From: Dermabacter sp. p3-SID358
GTDB taxonomy: Bacteria > Actinomycetota > Actinomycetes > Actinomycetales > Dermabacteraceae
Assembly (NCBI RefSeq): GCF_025147465.1
Contig: NZ_JALXOZ010000002.1
Coordinates: 62,001-126,000 of the forward strand
DNA: 64,000 bases
Direction of reading: 5' to 3'
The translations under genes were made by a program, and so were the position numbers. This document shows positions 52,179-61,750 of the stretch, piece by piece (within the stretch, counting starts at the first letter, position 1; each line of letters starts with the position of its first letter). The notes beneath the pieces are model-generated. The model did not search any database, was not told where the DNA came from, and worked only from the letters and a program-made list of their open reading frames with translations.

Positions 52179-52412
52179 TCAGCCCTCGAATGAGGCGTGG
52201 CCCGCGGTCCACTCCACGAGAGAGTCGAGATCGTCCTCTGGACCTTCGGCATCCAAAATTGCGGCGTCGGCAAGTGCGGCTTGCCGCCTCTTCTCCCTTT
52301 CGAGAGCGAGCCTCACCAGATCGGCTCGGCTTCCGGCAGCCCCTGCAGACACGCTTTGGTCTAGGAACTCCACAAGGTCGTCGGGAAGACGCAAGGATAT
52401 TTGCACCGTCAT
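52179..52412 (-). CDS. Ribbon-helix-helix antitoxin (MazE-like)
   Basis: 77 residues. MTVQISLRLPDDLVEFLDQ...GSRADLVRLALERE is a classical ribbon-helix-helix DNA-binding segment; the acidic C-terminus (GPEDDLDSLVEW) would wrap the toxin. Encoded directly before the MazF-like toxin. Confidence 0.85.
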   Translation of the reverse strand: MTVQISLRLPDDLVEFLDQSVSAGAAGSRADLVRLALEREKRRQAALADAAILDAEGPEDDLDSLVEWTAGHASFEG

Positions 52413-52509
52413 GCCTTCAGCCTACCAAGGTGCATCCCGATCTGGGATGCACTGTCAAATACGCTTCGACGTCAACAAAATAGGCCTAACACCCGGTGCC
52501 GCGTGGGAC

Positions 52510-52601
52510 TCGCGCCTATCCCGTGCAAGTCCATGAAAAAACCAGAGCGTGCAGGCCCGAAACAGGCGCTGCAGCCCCAGAATTTTCATGAAAAGTGACG
52601 C
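52510..52601. repeat. ~90-bp direct repeat, right copy, containing an ATGAAAAAA palindrome
   Basis: Near-identical to 51744-51833; the palindrome runs TCCATGAAAAAACCAG...AATTTTCATGAA (52530-52592). Confidence 0.88.
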
Positions 52602-52609
52602 TCGGGCGC

Positions 52610-55045
52610 CTACATCACGTTCCGGCGGCCCTTCTCGGCGCTCGTCGCGTGACCCTGCGGGTCAACCTCGAGGATGAACCGCAGCACGTGAAGCGCCGTG
52701 CGCTGAAGCTCGCCGAGGGTGAGCCCCTCCTCCACATCGAGCGAATCCCGCACCCCCGTATCGCACGTGTCGCCGCCGTGTTCCTCGCTTCCGGGCATGA
52801 GCACGTCGATGCCTCCGCGCACGCGATACGCGCTATCGCGAAGGGCCGGGAAGTGGGGATCGTCGGCCATGCGCATCCACCAGTCGGTCACCACGAGGCC
52901 GTCGAAACCGAACTCGCCGCGCAGGATCGTCTCAACAAGGTCGTAGCTGTAGTGCCCCCACACCCCGTTGATCTTGTTATACGAGGTCATGATGGTGCGC
53001 GGCTTCGATTCCTCGATCATGATCTGGAAGCCCCGCACATAGATTTCGCGCAGGGCGCGCTCGCTCACGCGCGAATCGGAGTAGATGCGGTTGTGCTCCT
53101 GATTGTTCGCGGCGTAGTGCTTGGGGCACGCGGCAACGCCCTTGGACTGCACGCCATTTACGACGGCCGCGCCCATGAGGCCCGTGAGCAGCGGATCCTC
53201 CGAGAAATACTCGAAGTTGCGGCCACACAGCGGGTCGCGCTGGATGTTCATGCCGGGGCTTAGCAGAATGTCGGAGCCCTTCGCGAGCATTTCCTCGGCG
53301 TGGAGCGCGGCGAGTTCGCACACGCCCTCGGGATTCCACGTTGAGGCGAGCGCGGTGCCGCACGGCAGAAGCGACGCGAACGCGGAAATGCGCAGGCCAG
53401 AAGGGCCGTCTGTCGTGATCGCGGGCGCCACGCCACGCGCGCGCAGCGACTCGGTCACGCCGCCGAGCGCCCCGGCGTTGCCGCGCACACCGAGCGGGCT
53501 ATCCATGGTGGTATCGCCGTAGGCGAGGGTAATGAGATCTTCCGTTCCGACGGTTGCCACGAACTCCTCGAGGCTCACCTTTCCGGCGCGCACGTCGTCA
53601 AACGAGGGTGCGCTGCCTGCTTCCGGCTCGGGGAACACCTCGGGGAGCCGCTCGAGAATGCGGCGCGCAAGATCCCGCTGCTCCTCTGGGGCCTTCTCAT
53701 ATCCGACGGTTGCCCGGCCATCATCGCCGCGCGTGAGGATCATGCGGTCGAACCCGCAGCCCTTCTGGATCGAGGAGGCCTCTTCAACCTCGCGCACGAC
53801 AAGGAGTTCGCCGACCTCGATGTCGCCCGCGACCTCGGTGTCTTTCACGCTTTGCCCCACGTGAAGGCGATAGGTTCCGGGCTCGAGCACGTAGGCGCTG
53901 CGGTGGCCGGTCACACCGGAGTCGTCGTAGGAGGCGAAGTCGCGAAGGTCCACCTCGAGGCTCACCGCGGCACTTTCACCTGCCGCAACGCGGCCCGTGC
54001 GGGAGAAGGCCGCGAGGCGGCGCGAGGGCTGGGAAAGCTTCCCGTCTGGCGTTTCGAGGTAGGCCTGCACGACCGTATCGCCGTCGCGCTCGCCAGTGTT
54101 CTTTGCCGTGACCTCGATGCGGGCGCGGGTGGCGTCGGAACCGAACTCCCCGAGGCCGAGCGTGAACGACGTGTAGCCGAGGCCCTCGCCGAAGTGGAAT
54201 TGGGCGGCCTCGGGCGCGAAGGTTTCGTAGTAGCGGTAGCCCACGAAGACGTCCTCGACGTAATTCGTGACATCGGGGTCGCCGAAGTGCTCGGCGGTCG
54301 GAGCGTCCTCGTAGCGGCGCGCAATCGAGGCGGTGAGGCGGCCGCCCGGCTCGCGCGCGCCCGTGAGAACCTCCGCGAGGGCGCTACCGGATTCCATGCC
54401 GCCCGCCCACGCGATGAGGAGCGCCGAAATGTCGTAGCGCTCGGCCCACGAGAGGTCCATGACATTGCCTGCGTCGACCACGACGACCGTGCGATCAAAC
54501 GCCTTCGTGACGCACGCGAGGAGAGATTCCTCTTGCTCGGTGAGGTAGTACGAGCCGGCCGCGAGCTCAGCATCGCGGTCTTCGCCCGCGGCGCGACCAA
54601 TCACGAGGATGGCCAGGTCGTTGCGGTCGGCGGCGGAGCTAATCTGCTCGTCAGTGAGCTCGAGCTCGGGATAATGCGTGGGCCACTTGCCCCACACCGT
54701 GCCCGGATCCGCGGGCTGCTCCTCGCTGAAGCGGTCGTACGCCGAGGCGAGCTCCTCGTCGACATCCACGGCATCCGATTCGCGCAGCGCGTCCGTGAGG
54801 TTCGTGATGTAGGGCGGGTTCACGTCGCCCCCCGAGCCATAGCCAACGGCGAGCCAGTTCTTCGCCGTTCGACCAAAGACTGCGACGCGACTGTGCGGGG
54901 CAAGAGGCAGCACGCCGTCATTGCGCAAGAGAACCGTGCCCTGCGCGGCAAGCTCACGGGCCTTCGCGGCGAGCCGCGGATCGAGGCGGCGATCCGCCGA
55001 ATCATCGGCGGCGGTCGAATGCTGGGACATCGTTTCGTGACTCAT
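52610..55045 (-). CDS. GH3 family beta-glycosidase, domain-permuted
   Basis: 811 residues. Domain order is reversed relative to classical GH3: the (alpha/beta)6 sandwich C-domain first (about 20-330, AGNVMDLSWAERY, AGGMESGSALAEVLTG), then a fibronectin III-like domain (about 345-420), then the (beta/alpha)8 barrel with DGPSGLR, ACPKHYAANNQEHNR and nucleophile Asp in FDGLVVTDWW. This order is known in some bacterial GH3 enzymes. The ATG at 55043-55045 follows GAGGAG. Retaining beta-glucosidase or related activity, cytoplasmic. Two TCCGACGGTTGCC cores (53546-53558, 53702-53714) encode ATVG. Confidence 0.9.
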   Translation of the reverse strand: MSHETMSQHSTAADDSADRRLDPRLAAKARELAAQGTVLLRNDGVLPLAPHSRVAVFGRTAKNWLAVGYGSGGDVNPPYITNLTDALRESDAVDVDEELASAYDRFSEEQPADPGTVWGKWPTHYPELELTDEQISSAADRNDLAILVIGRAAGEDRDAELAAGSYYLTEQEESLLACVTKAFDRTVVVVDAGNVMDLSWAERYDISALLIAWAGGMESGSALAEVLTGAREPGGRLTASIARRYEDAPTAEHFGDPDVTNYVEDVFVGYRYYETFAPEAAQFHFGEGLGYTSFTLGLGEFGSDATRARIEVTAKNTGERDGDTVVQAYLETPDGKLSQPSRRLAAFSRTGRVAAGESAAVSLEVDLRDFASYDDSGVTGHRSAYVLEPGTYRLHVGQSVKDTEVAGDIEVGELLVVREVEEASSIQKGCGFDRMILTRGDDGRATVGYEKAPEEQRDLARRILERLPEVFPEPEAGSAPSFDDVRAGKVSLEEFVATVGTEDLITLAYGDTTMDSPLGVRGNAGALGGVTESLRARGVAPAITTDGPSGLRISAFASLLPCGTALASTWNPEGVCELAALHAEEMLAKGSDILLSPGMNIQRDPLCGRNFEYFSEDPLLTGLMGAAVVNGVQSKGVAACPKHYAANNQEHNRIYSDSRVSERALREIYVRGFQIMIEESKPRTIMTSYNKINGVWGHYSYDLVETILRGEFGFDGLVVTDWWMRMADDPHFPALRDSAYRVRGGIDVLMPGSEEHGGDTCDTGVRDSLDVEEGLTLGELQRTALHVLRFILEVDPQGHATSAEKGRRNVM

Positions 55046-55100
55046 AGTGCTCCTCATTGATGCTCTCATCGAGGCGCCGGCGCCCCGCGGTACCTCCAGC

Positions 55101-56042
55101 TTACTGGCCGCCCATGCCCGTCGTCGCGAAGCCGCGCACGATGTGGCGCTGGAAGAGCACGAACACGATGAGCAGTGGCAACGCACCGATCACGGCACTC
55201 GCCATGCCCTGCGCGTACTGCACGCCATAGGCGTTCTTCACGGTGCCGAGACCCACGGGGATCGTCATGAGCTCAGGCGAGTTCGTGATGATGAACGGCC
55301 ACAGGAAGTTGTTCCACGAGCCGATGAACACAAAGATTCCCACGGCAACGATGATCGAACGTGAGAGCGGGAGGATCACCGAGGTGAGGGTACGCAGCAT
55401 CGATGCGCCGTCGAGCTTCGCGGCTTCTTCGAGTTCGATTGGGAGCTGGTCGAAGAAGTTCTTGAGCACGATCACCATGAGCGGGGCAACGACCTGCGGG
55501 AGCACGACGCCGGCGAGGGTGTCGGAAAGCTGCAAGAATTTCATCTGCTCAAACAGCGGAACGATGAGGATCTGCGGCGGCACCATGATCGCGGCGATTG
55601 TGAGAGCGAAGCACAGCTTCTTGAAACGGAAGTTGTAGCGCGAGAACACGTACGCGGCGGGTACGGAGGTCACGAGGGTGATGATCGTGACGATCGCGGA
55701 GACGAGGATCGAGTTCCAGATCCACAGGGGGATGTCGCCCGCGGCGATCACGTTTGCGTAGTTCTCGAAAGTCCACCCCTCGGATGGCCAGAACGTGAGT
55801 GGCGCGGCGGAGGCATCGCTCTCGGTTTTGAGCGACAGCTGAAGGGCGAACAGAATCGGAATTGCCCAGCAGAGCGCGAGGATCGCGAGCGCGGCAAACG
55901 CCACTACGCGAGAGACTTTCGAGGAGCCGAGCGTGAGGGAGCGCTGGCGGGCGTTCTCCTCGCGCTTGTGGCTCGCGCGGCCCTTGAGGCCCGCGCGCTT
56001 GGGTCCTGCGGCGGTATCGAGGTCGGTCACTGCAGTGCTCAT
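55101..56042 (-). CDS. Carbohydrate ABC transporter permease (MalG type)
   Basis: 313 residues, six membrane helices, EAA loop LEEAAKLDGASMLRTLTSVILPLS. Starts two bases after the preceding permease stop. GH3 follows 55 bases on. ATPase again absent from the locus. Confidence 0.9.
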   Translation of the reverse strand: MSTAVTDLDTAAGPKRAGLKGRASHKREENARQRSLTLGSSKVSRVVAFAALAILALCWAIPILFALQLSLKTESDASAAPLTFWPSEGWTFENYANVIAAGDIPLWIWNSILVSAIVTIITLVTSVPAAYVFSRYNFRFKKLCFALTIAAIMVPPQILIVPLFEQMKFLQLSDTLAGVVLPQVVAPLMVIVLKNFFDQLPIELEEAAKLDGASMLRTLTSVILPLSRSIIVAVGIFVFIGSWNNFLWPFIITNSPELMTIPVGLGTVKNAYGVQYAQGMASAVIGALPLLIVFVLFQRHIVRGFATTGMGGQ

Positions 56043-56044
56043 GT

Positions 56045-56926
56045 TTAACGCTCCTTTGCGTTACGGTTCGTGATCGCTACCTGGATGAGAGAGACGACAA
56101 CGATCATCGCGAAGAAGATGTAGGAGACGGCCGAGGCGTAGCCAACTCGGTAGCCGGAGAAGCCCTGGTCGTAGATGTATTGAATGATCGAACGGGTCGC
56201 GCCATCGGGGCCGCCCGCCGTCATAAGGAAGATCTGGTCAAAGACCTTGAGCGAGGCCAGGATCTGCAGCAAAACGATCAGCACTGTCGTGGGGCGCATC
56301 ATCGGGAGCGTGACCGACCTAAGCCTGCGCCACGCACCAGCGCCATCAACCTGAGCGGCCTCGTACACGGTGTCCGGAATGTTCTGGAGAGCCGAGAGGT
56401 ACAGAAGGAAGTTGAAACCGATCGTCCACCACACGGTCGTGAGCGCAATCGACCACATGGCGATCTGCTTGTCACTCAGCCACCCGATCTGGTCAATCCC
56501 GAGGTGCGCAAGGATGCCGTTGAGGAACCCAAAATCGTTCGCAAACATCACGCCCCACATCGCGGTCACGACCGAAACGGGAAGCAGGTAAGGCCCGAAG
56601 AACGTGAGGCGCCACAACCACTGGCCGGGGAGACCCGTGACGACGAGGTAGGCAAGCACGAACGAGAGGATCACAAGTGGGATCGACGAGATGAGCGTGA
56701 AGAACAGAGTGTTGAGCAGGCTCGAGTACATGTCGGCGCTCGTGAAAGCCTCGAGGTAGTTATCGATTCCCACAAAGCCACTGTTCGTGGAGGCGAGCGA
56801 CTGATCCGTAAAGCTCATCCACAGGCCCCACACGATGGGGACGATGAGGAAGAGGATGAAAAGGATCATGTAGGGAAGGGCGAACCATCCCGCACCGCGG
56901 GAGGTGAAGCGTGCGCGTTCATTCAT
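56045..56926 (-). CDS. Carbohydrate ABC transporter permease (MalF type)
   Basis: 293 residues, six membrane helices and EAA loop YEAAQVDGAGAWRRLRSVTLP. Starts 12 bases after the binding-protein stop, with GGAGG upstream. Confidence 0.9.
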   Translation of the reverse strand: MNERARFTSRGAGWFALPYMILFILFLIVPIVWGLWMSFTDQSLASTNSGFVGIDNYLEAFTSADMYSSLLNTLFFTLISSIPLVILSFVLAYLVVTGLPGQWLWRLTFFGPYLLPVSVVTAMWGVMFANDFGFLNGILAHLGIDQIGWLSDKQIAMWSIALTTVWWTIGFNFLLYLSALQNIPDTVYEAAQVDGAGAWRRLRSVTLPMMRPTTVLIVLLQILASLKVFDQIFLMTAGGPDGATRSIIQYIYDQGFSGYRVGYASAVSYIFFAMIVVVSLIQVAITNRNAKER

Positions 56927-56938
56927 GGCGTGACCTCC

Positions 56939-58261
56939 TTATTCGATGGGGTTGGGTTGCATGGCGATGCCGCTGATGACGTCGAGCATTCCCTCGATCG
57001 CCCGCTGCGGTTCGACGCTTCCGCGAAAGCCCTCGATAAGCCGCTGGCACACGCGGTTTTGGAAATCGGAACCAGCACCCGCGAACCACACCTTCGGGTC
57101 CACAACCACGGTTTCGGCGGCATCTTTGTACTGGTTTTGGACCTCGAGCTCTCGGTACGCGGGCTCATCCTGCGAGGGGAGATAGCCGGGGATGTGCCCT
57201 GCGGCGCCCCACTGATCGCCCTTTTTGAGCATGGACGACACAAACAGATACGTGTTGCGGCGGAGCTCATCGGTCATACGGCGGTTGTTCGGGAGCACGT
57301 ACGTGTGGGAGTCGGCGTAGTTCGCGGGCGTTCCGAACATCGTGGGCATCGGCGCCCCTGCGAGCGCCTCGACGTTTTCTTTGAATCCGTTGAGCTCCCA
57401 CACGCCCGAGAAGATCATGCCGTTGCGGCCACCGTTGAAGGCGGAAAGGGCGCCCGGGTAGTCCTGCGAAGAGGCCATACATTTGTCGTCCATCCACGAG
57501 TTCACCGCGGCGACGACGCGCGCGGCGGCATCGATGTCCATGTCGGCCTTCTCGCCTGGTTCAAAGCTGTACTCGCCGCCGGTCTGGTGGAAGAGGCCCC
57601 AAAAGAGTCGCCACGCTTGCGCGGTGTCGAGCTGATACCCGAAGGCAATTCCGGGTCCGCCGGTCACCTCACCAAGTTTTGTGCCGACTTCCTGAAGTGC
57701 TTCGGGCGAGTCGATTGCGAGGGTGCCATCGGATTCGAGAACCCCAGCCTTTTCCGCAACGACCCTGTCGAAGAAACTGATGAAGGGGTGGGTGTCGAGC
57801 GGGATCGCGTACTGCTTGCCGTCATATTGGCAGGCTTCAAGGAGCGCGTCGGTGAACGTATCGTTCGTGACGCCGAATTCTTCGAAGAGGCTCATGTCCC
57901 ACGGTTCGATGAGGCCGCCCGGGGCGAAGCCGGCGACGCGGCTCACGTGCATGATCGCGGTGCTCGGCGGCGCACTCGACGCGGCGGCCATGGCGAGCTT
58001 GGTGTAGTAAGGGTTGCCCCAGCTAAGGGTCGTGGGCTCAACCTCGAGGCCGGAGTTCTCCTTGACGACCTCGGCAATCATGCCGCGGGTCTTTTCACCG
58101 TCAGCGCCGGAGAAGAGATCCCAGACGGCGACCTTGGAGGGATCCGCTTGCGCGGCTCCGCATCCGGCTAACCCTAGTCCGAGAGCCCCTGCACCAAAGC
58201 CCGCGAGGAGCGTCCGGCGACTGAGCCTCGACGGGGTGCGACTATTGTGCGCGCTCGGCAT
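56939..58261 (-). CDS. Sugar ABC transporter solute-binding lipoprotein
   Basis: 440 residues. Tat-type start LSRRTLLAGFG with lipobox GLAGC; family 1 sugar-binding fold (KVAVWDLFSGADGEKTRGMIAEV; AIPLDTHPFISFFDRVVAEKAG). GAGGAAGGTG precedes the ATG. First gene of the SBP-permease-permease-GH3 operon, divergent from its LacI regulator. Ligand presumably a beta- or mixed-linked oligosaccharide processed by GH3 and perhaps GH31/GH2; inferred. Confidence 0.9.
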   Translation of the reverse strand: MPSAHNSRTPSRLSRRTLLAGFGAGALGLGLAGCGAAQADPSKVAVWDLFSGADGEKTRGMIAEVVKENSGLEVEPTTLSWGNPYYTKLAMAAASSAPPSTAIMHVSRVAGFAPGGLIEPWDMSLFEEFGVTNDTFTDALLEACQYDGKQYAIPLDTHPFISFFDRVVAEKAGVLESDGTLAIDSPEALQEVGTKLGEVTGGPGIAFGYQLDTAQAWRLFWGLFHQTGGEYSFEPGEKADMDIDAAARVVAAVNSWMDDKCMASSQDYPGALSAFNGGRNGMIFSGVWELNGFKENVEALAGAPMPTMFGTPANYADSHTYVLPNNRRMTDELRRNTYLFVSSMLKKGDQWGAAGHIPGYLPSQDEPAYRELEVQNQYKDAAETVVVDPKVWFAGAGSDFQNRVCQRLIEGFRGSVEPQRAIEGMLDVISGIAMQPNPIE

Positions 58262-58317
58262 GGCGCTTCACCTTCCTCGTCATCGTTGACAGGTGTGCGG
58301 TGTCACTCACCTTTGAT

Positions 58318-58358
58318 TCTCACGTGAGAGTTTTGCACTTTTCCTCTGGTTTCGTCAA
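58318..58358 (-). promoter_or_regulatory. Promoter and palindromic operator of the SBP operon
   Basis: Minus-strand TTGACG (58353-58358), 18-bp spacer, AAAACT (58329-58334), immediately followed by the perfect palindrome TCTCACGTGAGA (58318-58329). A LacI protein bound there would cover the transcription start. Confidence 0.6.
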
Positions 58359-58437
58359 GCGCACGCGCCCTTCACGCCCGCGGTTGGACGGAAAGGCGCG
58401 GGGGTCCGGCGGCTGCGCCCCCTACACTGAAACCACT

Positions 58438-58449
58438 TCTCACGTGATG
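58438..58449. promoter_or_regulatory. Second TCTCACGTGA operator copy before lacI
   Basis: TCTCACGTGATG, nine of ten core bases as in the 58318 palindrome, 11 bases before the lacI ATG; suggests autorepression. Confidence 0.5.
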
Positions 58450-58460
58450 AAAGGGGCAGC

Positions 58461-59561
58461 ATGAACGGGCCTAGTCCACGCAAACGCGCAAGCATCAAGG
58501 ACGTTGCGGCGCGGGCCGGCGTTTCGTGGAAAACCGTGTCGAACGTCGTCAACGATCGGCCGGTCGTGAAGCCCGCTACCCGCGACAAGGTTCTCGCTGC
58601 AATCGCAGATCTCGGCTACGTGCCAAACGAAGCAGCCCGCGAAATTCGCGGCAACGCCACGCGCACCGTTGCCCTCGTGATTCCGCACCTGCTCAACCCG
58701 TATTTTGCGCGGCTCGCGGAAACGTTCCACAACATCGCGGCGCGCGCCGGCCACAGCGTGAGTATCGAGCTCACTGGCGAGCATGCCGATATCGAGCGCC
58801 GCTACGCCCGCGGGCTCGCCAAGCGTTCGTTCGGGGCACTCATCATGGCGCCGCTCCTTCCCGAGACGGTGCGCGAGCTCGCCGAGCACTCGCCCGTTCC
58901 CACCGTCGTTCTCGGTGAAGCCGTTGCCGATCACGGAAGCATTCACCACGTGAGCATCGACAACACTGCGAGCGCGGTCGACGTCGTGCGCCACGTGATT
59001 GATCGCGGCGTTTCGCGCCCGCTGTTTCTCGGCGCCCAGGAAGGCGTGGCCTCAACCGGTACGGAACGCCTCACGGGCTTTCGCGCGGCGTGTCGCTTCG
59101 CGGGGATTCCCCCTGCCGATCAACTCCTGATTCACACGACGGAATGGACGCGATACGAGGGATATGCACAGGTGAGAGACCTTATTGGAGAAGCAGCAAA
59201 CGCGAAGAGTTCCACGAGCACCAGTGGCACCAAGGCACTCCCGTTTGATGCGGTCGTCGCTGGCAACGACCTCCTCGCGCTCGGCGCATGCGAGGCGCTT
59301 CGCGACGCGGGCTACACGATCGGCACCGACGTGCTCGTGTGCGGCTGGGACGACATCCCCGAATCTGCGCATTGCACTCCCCCGCTCACCTCGGTCGCGC
59401 CCGATCTCGAGTGCCTCGTATCGGCGGCGCTGTTCGCCGCGCTTGGCGACGACTCCTTTGCACGAGGTGCACAAACCGCCGAGGTGACGTCGCTTGGCTC
59501 AGCATCGACGTTCCTCGTGCCGCACACGCTCGTGACGCGCACCTCGACACTTGGTCACTAA
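58461..59561 (+). CDS. LacI family transcriptional regulator
   Basis: 366 residues: HTH and hinge (ASIKDVAARAGVSWKTVSNVVN; PNEAAREIRGNATRTVALVIP), then a sugar-binding effector core. AAAGGGGCAGC precedes the ATG. Divergent from the ABC operon and followed by GH2 on its own strand, so it probably controls both sides in response to an imported sugar. Confidence 0.92.
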   Translation: MNGPSPRKRASIKDVAARAGVSWKTVSNVVNDRPVVKPATRDKVLAAIADLGYVPNEAAREIRGNATRTVALVIPHLLNPYFARLAETFHNIAARAGHSVSIELTGEHADIERRYARGLAKRSFGALIMAPLLPETVRELAEHSPVPTVVLGEAVADHGSIHHVSIDNTASAVDVVRHVIDRGVSRPLFLGAQEGVASTGTERLTGFRAACRFAGIPPADQLLIHTTEWTRYEGYAQVRDLIGEAANAKSSTSTSGTKALPFDAVVAGNDLLALGACEALRDAGYTIGTDVLVCGWDDIPESAHCTPPLTSVAPDLECLVSAALFAALGDDSFARGAQTAEVTSLGSASTFLVPHTLVTRTSTLGH

Positions 59562-59649
59562 GCCACCCTTTATTCCCACGTTGCAATTTTGCTCGACGGC
59601 GTGATTGACTGGCCCCAACCAGTACACACAACGACGTGAGGACATCACC

Positions 59650-61605
59650 ATGCCACTCGTTCCCGAATTCGCCGCAGTTCCCGAGCTGAAGGATCTCGCC
59701 GAGAAAGCTGAGCATCTCGCGGGCCTCCTCGACGCTCCCCTCTCGGCCGCAACCGACGTACCAAAGCCCGAACATCCGCGCCCCCAGTGCCATCGCGCCA
59801 CGTGGCTCAACCTCAACGGCCAGTGGGAATTCGAGATCGACGCTGGAGACTCGGGCCGCGAACGCAGACTCCTCGAGCGCCCCCTTGAGGGCTCGATCCT
59901 CGTGCCGTTTGCTCCAGAATCCAAGGCCTCGGGCGTCGAGCACACCGACTTTATGGAAGCCGTGTGGTATCGCCGCGAGGTGGAGGTTCCCGCGGAGTGG
60001 AGCGAGGGCCCCGGCGGGCAGCCCCTCGTCCCGATCCTTCACTTCGGCGCCGTCGACCACGACACGACCGTGTGGGTCAACGGTGTGGAAGTCGCTCGCC
60101 ACCGCGGCGGCTTCACTCCCTTCCAGGCAAACCTCAACGGCATCGTAAGCCCGGGCGAGACGACCACGATCGTCGTGCGCGCCCGCGATTCCCGCTGGGA
60201 ACCTCAGGCACGCGGCAAGCAAGCCACGTGGCACGATTCCACGCACTGCCAATACACTCGCACCACCGGCATTTGGCAAACGGTGTGGCTCGAAGGCGTT
60301 CCCGCGCACGCCATTTGCGCCGTGCACACCACCCCATCGCTCGCCGACAACTCCTTCGACATCACGTTGCCTCTCACCCACAACACCAAGGACACGCGGG
60401 TCGAGGTCACCGTCGGAACCCCCGACGGCACCACCCTCGCCACCGCAAGCGCCCGCGCCGACCTTGACCTCGCACCCCGCGTGCGCGTCACTGTGCCGGA
60501 CGAGCACGTGCGCGTGTGGGCGGCAGGTGAGCCCGAGCTGTACCGCCTCACCGCACGACTTCTCGATTCTGACGGCGGCCTGATCGACGAAGTGCATTCC
60601 TACGCAGGGCTTCGCTCGACCGCCCTCGAAGGCACGGAGTTCCGAATCAACGGTGAACGCGTATTCCAAAGACTCGTACTTGACCAGGGATATTGGGCCG
60701 AGACGCTCATGACCGCGCCCTCCGACGACGCGATGCTCACCGACATCCAGATTGCCCTCGCCGCGGGTTTCAATGGCGCTCGGCTGCACCAAAAGGTGTT
60801 CGAGGAGCGCATGCTGTTCTGGGCCGATCTGTTCGGCTATCTCGTGTGGGGCGAGTTCGGCGACTGGGGAGTTTCGGGGCGCGGCGGCCTTGGCTACAAC
60901 CAAGAGCCGACGGCGAGCTTCATCTCGCAATGGATTGAGGCGCTCGAACGTGACTTTTCGCATCCGAGCATCGTGGGATGGTGCCCGCTCAACGAGACGC
61001 ATCAGGTGCTTCACGACCGCATCACGGTGCTCGACGATGTGACTCACGGGATGTACAACGCGACGAAGCTTGCGGATCCGTCGCGCCCGGTGATCGATGC
61101 CTCGGGATACAGCCACCGCGTGCGCGGAGCTGACATCTACGACTCGCACTCCTACGAGCAGGATCCCGAGGCGTTTGCACGCGAACAAGCGCCACTTGCC
61201 GAAGGAAAACCTCAGGTCAACAGGCGTGAACTCGCTCCAAATGAGATGCCATTTGCGAACGGCGACTTCTCGATCCCCTACGCCGGCCAACCATTCTTTG
61301 TTTCCGAATACGGCGGCATCTGGTGGAACGAGGAAGAAGCGCGTGCTGCCGAATTCACGGGCCAGGACCAGGCCGAGTCCTGGGGCTATGGCAATCGCGT
61401 GCGCAGCGAAGAGGAACTGTACGAGCGCTTCGAGGCACTCACGAATGTCCTGCTGAATAATCCGCTCATGTTTGGCTATTGCTACACGCAGCTCACCGAC
61501 GTGTTCCAGGAAAAGAACGGGGTTGTTGATTTCGAGCGCGGCATGAAGCTCGACCTTGCACGCTTGCGTGCGGTGCAAACAAAAAAGGCTGCCTACGAGG
61601 AGTAG
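59650..61605 (+). CDS. GH2 family beta-glycosidase
   Basis: 651 residues: jelly-roll sugar-binding domain (50-220), immunoglobulin-like domain (225-330) and (beta/alpha)8 barrel with acid/base Glu449 in WCPLNETH and nucleophile Glu553 in FFVSEYGG. Short relative to LacZ and nearer beta-glucuronidase/beta-mannosidase or beta-galactosidase-like GH2 proteins; activity undefined. No signal peptide. The ATG at 59650 (MPLVPEF) is preferred to an upstream in-frame ATG at 59605. A 63-bp palindrome begins 23 bases after the stop. Confidence 0.9.
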   Translation: MPLVPEFAAVPELKDLAEKAEHLAGLLDAPLSAATDVPKPEHPRPQCHRATWLNLNGQWEFEIDAGDSGRERRLLERPLEGSILVPFAPESKASGVEHTDFMEAVWYRREVEVPAEWSEGPGGQPLVPILHFGAVDHDTTVWVNGVEVARHRGGFTPFQANLNGIVSPGETTTIVVRARDSRWEPQARGKQATWHDSTHCQYTRTTGIWQTVWLEGVPAHAICAVHTTPSLADNSFDITLPLTHNTKDTRVEVTVGTPDGTTLATASARADLDLAPRVRVTVPDEHVRVWAAGEPELYRLTARLLDSDGGLIDEVHSYAGLRSTALEGTEFRINGERVFQRLVLDQGYWAETLMTAPSDDAMLTDIQIALAAGFNGARLHQKVFEERMLFWADLFGYLVWGEFGDWGVSGRGGLGYNQEPTASFISQWIEALERDFSHPSIVGWCPLNETHQVLHDRITVLDDVTHGMYNATKLADPSRPVIDASGYSHRVRGADIYDSHSYEQDPEAFAREQAPLAEGKPQVNRRELAPNEMPFANGDFSIPYAGQPFFVSEYGGIWWNEEEARAAEFTGQDQAESWGYGNRVRSEEELYERFEALTNVLLNNPLMFGYCYTQLTDVFQEKNGVVDFERGMKLDLARLRAVQTKKAAYEE

Positions 61606-61627
61606 TCCCGGCGTTTTGCCGGTCCGC

Positions 61628-61690
61628 ATCATGAAGAAAGTGCGGCGTCCGAGGCCCCCAAACCTTCCAGGGCCGCACTTTCTTCATGAT
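61628..61690. repeat. 63-bp palindrome, ATGAAGAAA type, perfect 19-bp arms
   Basis: ATCATGAAGAAAGTGCGGC (61628-61646) and its exact inverse (61672-61690), 25-base interior. Best-preserved member of the family. Confidence 0.92.
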
Positions 61691-61750
61691 CTGAGCCAAG
61701 AGCAAGAGCAAGAAGGGCTCGGCCGCACCCCTCATTGATGCCGCGCTACT

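Noticed and set aside
56180..58171. 663-codon plus-strand frame opposite the ABC permease and binding-protein genes
   Set aside because: Composition is the mirror of the minus-strand genes, which have full motifs.
59386..61632. 748-codon antisense frame opposite GH2 and lacI
   Set aside because: Shadow of two real genes; no recognisable domain or start site.
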